Positions 59,616 through 64,000 of a DNA stretch of 64,000 bases are shown piece after piece. This DNA comes from Lineus longissimus (taxonomy: Eukaryota; Nemertea; Pilidiophora; Heteronemertea; Lineidae). A program made the position numbers and the translations under genes. The stretch is taken from the NCBI RefSeq assembly GCF_910592395.1, contig NC_088309.1, positions 17,238,599-17,302,598 of the forward strand, given 5' to 3'. The notes beneath the pieces were generated by a model. The model had not been told where the DNA came from. It saw only the letters and a program-made list of their open reading frames with translations, and did not search any database. How positions within the stretch are numbered: the stretch's first letter is position 1; the number at the start of each line of letters is the position of its first letter.

Positions 59616-62600
59616 GGTGGTACGAGGGTAAAAAGCTATTTTTTCAATTGATGATTTTGTGCTTGTTATTAGTTTATCTATATATAAGTATGTAGAGATG
59701 TAAATAATAACATCAGTAATTTGAAAACATTGATTCAAACCAAAGCAGGGATGTTTCTTAGTCATAGTTATATGCACTTATACAAAAAGATCCAACAAAA
59801 TATGAAAGCTTTCCCCCAATTTTTTTTTTCAGGGGGGTCAAAATTTTCACCTGATTTTTTACCAGTTCCCTCAAATTTTCAGAAAACTGTATAAAATAAC
59901 TGGAAATGAATTGTATTGGTGCATAGGAGTATACCTAAAGATGATCCATGCAAGAAACAATACTGATCTGACCAGTATTTACATCAGGGGAGTGAAACTT
60001 GTACAAATATTTACATTTTGAGAAAATTGGCGTCAAAGTTGAAAGTACACTTTCACAGCAGTTCTTCCCAAACCTTTTTCTAATGTCAGGATATTAGAAA
60101 GCGACAATGCAAAACTGTTTCTAGGACCAATACCTGCTGTTTGCTTTAGAATTCAGTCACTTTTTTCTGCTTTTTTTGGGCTGAGGTCCTTTATTAGGCC
60201 ATGCCTTTTTGCGTCGCTGACCGCCAACATTTTCATTACTTTCTGAATGTTCACTGTCATCTGCTCTAAGGTCTCTAAGAGTCCAGGCCCATAAACTGCA
60301 CCCTCCTTGGTTCTATCTTGGTCCACTTTCCTTGCTTTTCTATATTTCAGTGTTTTCCTTCTCTGTTTTGCCTCTTTACCAACCTTTACATTGCTTTTTG
60401 CAGTGCGGACTTGATCTCTCCTATCCATGGAGGCCTGGCTAGTCTCTGACAGTGGAATGCCAAGTTTGCCCATCAGTTTATCAACTGGTTTAGTACCACC
60501 ATTGAACTCCTGAACAGCAAGGGCTGTAGCCATGTCAATATGCACTTTTAACCGAAACGTCTCTTTTGGACATTTTTCCCAGACCTTGCCATTCAGACGT
60601 TCATTGGAGTTAGATGTACGACGATGGGTGCACTTTGACAGTAAGTCATCTTTTGATAGCCTCTCATAGATAGGAAACATCTTCTTCACAACTGCAGGTC
60701 GCACAGTAACATGTTTTTTATGGGATGGGGGGGGGGTCCTCAGGGTGCAAAGCAACGGCCCTATTGTACCAGCACCAACTTTCGGGTCCTTTTGGGCAGT
60801 ACTCCTCATGGCGGGGTTTGTCATCATTGCTGGCATAATGAAAAAAAGATGCCCAAATAGCATCTTTCATTGCAGCAATAGAATTTGTGTTGTCTTTTAT
60901 CGCCTTTCCAAAAAGAAACTAGAAAGTTTTTTTACAAGTTCATCTGTAAGTCCTCCCTTCCCACCGATCCTCTCTCCGGGCTGTTGCTTCTTTTTCAGGT
61001 TCATCAATGCAGTGCCCATCCTCTTTGAAACGTGGTTGATGCACTCCTTTTTCACAATGTTCACCCCCTCCCCATATACTTGAAGTTCATTCAGCTTCAA
61101 ACAAGATGCTGAATCTCCATCTGATATTAGGGTTGTATATCTGAATTTATGTTTTTCGACAGAACGCTCCCAGATTTTCACCGCCCCATGAATCTCCATA
61201 TTGCCACTGGAGCCACTGTAGTTTTTCTGGCAGACAGGAGCATGCCTCGTCTCCCATTCAGTAGACTCGGGTGTGTCTTTTTCTGGGGCTTTGACACAGC
61301 CAAAACAGTACTTGCTCATAACATAGTAGTCAATGGCCAGACCTGAATAAATTTCAATCACAAACCCAATACCAAAGTTTGACACATGGCCACCACCACC
61401 TCGTCTTTGCCAGGTTCCATCGAACGAAACAGAAATATCCAAAACTTCTTTATCAATGTTTTCTTCATCCAATGACTCATAAACTCTGCGGACGATTTTG
61501 GCTTGAGAGCTGAGAAAGTTTGACATGAATTCATCCATTTCCGCGGAAATCTTCACTACACATTCCAGCAGAGATTTGTAGTGGATAGATGGCATATTCA
61601 GGTAGGTACTGAACATGTCCAACTCAGCAGGGCCACAGCCAATTTGCCGGAGGGTAAACGCCATACGCCTATTGACATCATAAGGACGCCTTCCTTGCTT
61701 GTTTGCCACACCAGGATGAAGAGGTGACGAGAACTGAGATGTCTCATTCCCACATTGCTGGCACACCAACTTCATTTTCACAGCAAGACCATATGAAATG
61801 TCAAAGGTTACACTGAGACTGGATTCATAGCAAGTGAGACAGAGGGTGTCCTGAATCAAGGAGTTCAAACATGAAATGTCAATGAGTCCATATTGAGGAG
61901 CTGGAACCTGAGGAGCAGGAATGTTCTCTTCTTGATCTGCTATCTTTTGCAGAGTTAGTTTCCGCTTTGTTGCCCCAAGACTCTCATCTAAAATGTCAAT
62001 ATAACCCTCAGGTACCTCACTATCTGAACTGTCTGCCTGAATGTCCTGTTCCAGTTCAACAGTAGGAGTAATATGACCAGTGGCATTTTCACTACGACGA
62101 GTCTCCTGAGCTTGAGTCTGAGTGAGCCTGGGGGGCTGGGGCCTAGGCTGAAGCATAGAGCTGGAGCTTGGCCTAGATGGTGCTGCATCATTGCAGCTGA
62201 GATGGTCAGAATCGGCAGGCCCTGCGTCAAAATTAATTTCCTCAACCACACCTGTGTCTACCAGACTGTCAGCAATCCCAAATGAGCCAGAATCACCTGC
62301 ATTGTCACACTGAGCATTGCTAATGTCTTTGTTTACATTCTCGGAACTCGCACTTTCCGATTGTTTTCCCTGTTTTCTTCTGCATTTTCGACCATGCCGC
62401 CCGAGCAAACGTGACCTCTGCTTAGTGTAAACCATTCTTACGAGTCTTGTCGAAATCCACCACTTAAATTTAGCAAAAATAGTGATTTTATTCGTAAAAC
62501 TCAAAGATCCTTTTGTCTAAGCTGCCATTTTGGACGCTATCATTGTCAGCCACGGAAATTGCCGACGCGGTCACGTGGGAATCTTTGGACCAATCAACAA

Positions 62601-63055
62601 TGAGCATTGCCATTCGGTAATTTATTCAATCATTTTATATTCTATTCACGCGTCACCGCACCTTTTATGGAAGTTTCCGTGGCTTGACCGGGCATACAAA
62701 TTTATTTTTTACTCCCACGGTACTGGAAATAGTGTCAAAGCATTGAGTTGAGAAGATGGCGGCGTGTTTACACTTTCCGCTGATGTGCGATATGTGGCAT
62801 GGGATTACTGCTTTCCGTGCGTTACTAAGGCCTAAAGTAGCTCATTTTTCTGGCTCCTGAAGATCTCTTTGGCAGAAAGATGAGTGGTAGGGTGAATAAA
62901 AACAAATTTTTGAGGGTGAAAGAGGTTTATTTCATCAAAACTCATTTTTTTACTCGGTGCAGGAGAGGTCAAACTGACGATATCTGCACAAACAACGAAA
63001 AATCTGAAAATTGACATTGGGCGAGTTTTGCCGATTTTTTTACCCGCGGACCACC
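59616..63055 (-). mobile_element. TTAA-bounded DDE transposon with Mutator-like domain
   Basis: Inverted ends GGTGGTACGAGGGTAAAAA (left) and, read inward from the right, GGTGGTCCGCGGGTAAAAAA. TTAA flanks at 59,612-59,615 and 63,056-63,059. The 3440-bp element contains one transposase gene on the minus strand and nothing else recognisable. Kolobok-type elements also use TTAA; Mutator elements normally make 8-11 bp duplications, so the TTAA is informative. Confidence 0.88.
60153..62504 (-). pseudogene. Mutator-like-domain transposase B
   Basis: From the minus-strand ATG near 62,504: basic N terminus, Ser/Asp-rich region, zinc-ribbon pair CLTC...CQQC, the conserved block GRRPYDVNRRMAFTLRQIG, first Asp in VSFDGTWQRRGGGGH, second Asp in LISDGDSASCLKL, CINHVSKRMGTAL, and Glu in TSNSNERLNGKVW. 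The C-terminal region is basic (KVGKEAKQRRKTLKYRKARK). Two frame changes separate the parts: one near 60,905 in a short T run and one at the 8-9 base G/C run near 60,727-60,735, where the frame carrying the ESWCWYNRAVA motif stops. Either decay or homopolymer error could explain them. It is homologous to transposase A at 31.4-35.5 kb but a distinct family. Confidence 0.82.
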
Positions 63056-63059
63056 TTAA

Positions 63060-64000
63060 ATGTGGAATGGTAACAGAGAATCTGGCCTCTTGAGGGTCCA
63101 CCTAACATACAACCCTCCTCCAGCAGGAGAGCTAGATGCAATTTTAGTTAGTTCCCCTTCTCTCAGAGGGCACCACTGACCAATACATATACAAACTTGG
63201 CAGGGCTACATCCACCCCCCAGATAAAAAGAAGTCTCCCACTACTTCGCACAAAACGACAACGATTGATCAGCGATCACCTAAAGATGCGTTCCAACTTT
63301 TTTTTTGAGAAATAAGAACTACGCTAAGAAACTCATATAAAAGAGAATATCATATTAGTCTAAAAGTCATGATGTAGCTTGATGATACAAGTACAGTAAT
63401 ACTTTCCAATAGTGGAACACCCAAGCTGTTCTATAACTCCATCAGCAATTAGAAGGTAACGGCATGAGCTGACCAGCTGTCCATCGATCCAACCATGACA
63501 CCTAAGAAGTATACTAGTATAAGTAGGGTAGGGTAAATAACTTTTTTTTTTCAAAACAGGTTTTTTCTGAGGCGAAATTTATTGCTGAGTAAGAATCCGT
63601 TAAATTTTTTTACATCTTATGATTTTTTGGGTCAGTACAGAGGCCATTTTTGAAAATAACGGCCAAATTCACGTTTTTTTAAAATCATAATTTGCTCTTG
63701 TATATAGATATCCCCTTTAACCTGTTTTTTGGGGGGCTACTTGCTTCACTGAAGCAGTTGAACAGGTCATAACAGTAATGCACAGTATCTAAAAGTCAAT
63801 GAAATTTTAGGAGGTTCACTAAAAGTATCTATTTTACAGCTTGGATGCAAAAAAACCGAACGGCTGACATGGCTGAAGAAATCCACTCTTTTTGTACAGT
63901 TCATAAAATTATCAAGTCAAACTATTTTTAACAAGTGAAAATTGATTTAAGCAGCGCATCAACGCCATCTCGTAGTTCATTTTCAGGACGAATCGCATTC
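63060..64000. other. Non-coding
   Basis: No gene, RNA or defined repeat recognised; AT-rich with T runs. Confidence 0.4.

Overview
The window is nuclear DNA from an animal, most likely a marine invertebrate. The genes have GT-AG introns, tRNA-derived SINEs sit in the introns, and transposable elements fill most of the sequence. The element set (BEL/Pao, piggyBac, Ginger-like, Mutator-like DDE, CR1/L2-type LINE) and the frequent acatgta words resemble lophotrochozoan or basal deuterostome genomes, but the sequence alone does not fix the phylum.

Only three host genes are well supported. At 4.9-9.6 kb (minus strand) is a multi-exon gene for a C2H2 zinc-finger and coiled-coil protein of no recognised family; its 5' end was not found. 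At 15.9-16.5 kb (plus) is an uninterrupted ADAT2 gene for the catalytic subunit of the tRNA A34 deaminase. At 17.2-24.6 kb (plus) is an eight-exon gene for a type II (alternative) NADH dehydrogenase. Its exons splice in phase to 446 codons plus a stop. Vertebrates and most insects lack this enzyme.

From about 25 kb onward the window is a nested graveyard of mobile elements. In order: a decayed DDE transposase gene split by a miniature LTR-like element that carries tRNA-like modules and a tRNA-Lys-type primer site (25.7-28.8 kb); an ORF1/gag chimera (29.3-29.9 kb); a Mutator-like-domain transposase split by a LINE that itself holds a 15-bp tandem array (31.4-35.5 kb); a BEL/Pao retrotransposon on the minus strand (35.7-43.4 kb) whose pol is split by a young non-autonomous LTR element with nearly identical 658-bp LTRs and an unfamiliar ORF (38,712-41,319); an OTU-domain ORF (46.2-47.7 kb); a short piggyBac derivative inside an older inverted-repeat element (47.9-48.9 kb); a Ginger-like integrase/CXC/Ulp1/PHD gene (49.2-50.9 kb); an almost complete piggyBac (53.0-55.4 kb); a BEL integrase fragment (56.9-57.7 kb); and a TTAA-bounded Mutator-like DDE transposon with both terminal repeats (59,616-63,055).

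The host-gene part of the window is also seeded with non-autonomous elements: TTAA and TA MITEs, hairpins, a 985-bp foldback element with a 6-bp target duplication, and a 2.3-kb terminal-inverted-repeat element with an internal minisatellite. The terminal repeats of that last element recur beside the Ginger-like gene 40 kb away. Coordinates of spliced exons were read by eye from GT-AG sites and reading phase; family names rest on recognised motifs, not on searches.
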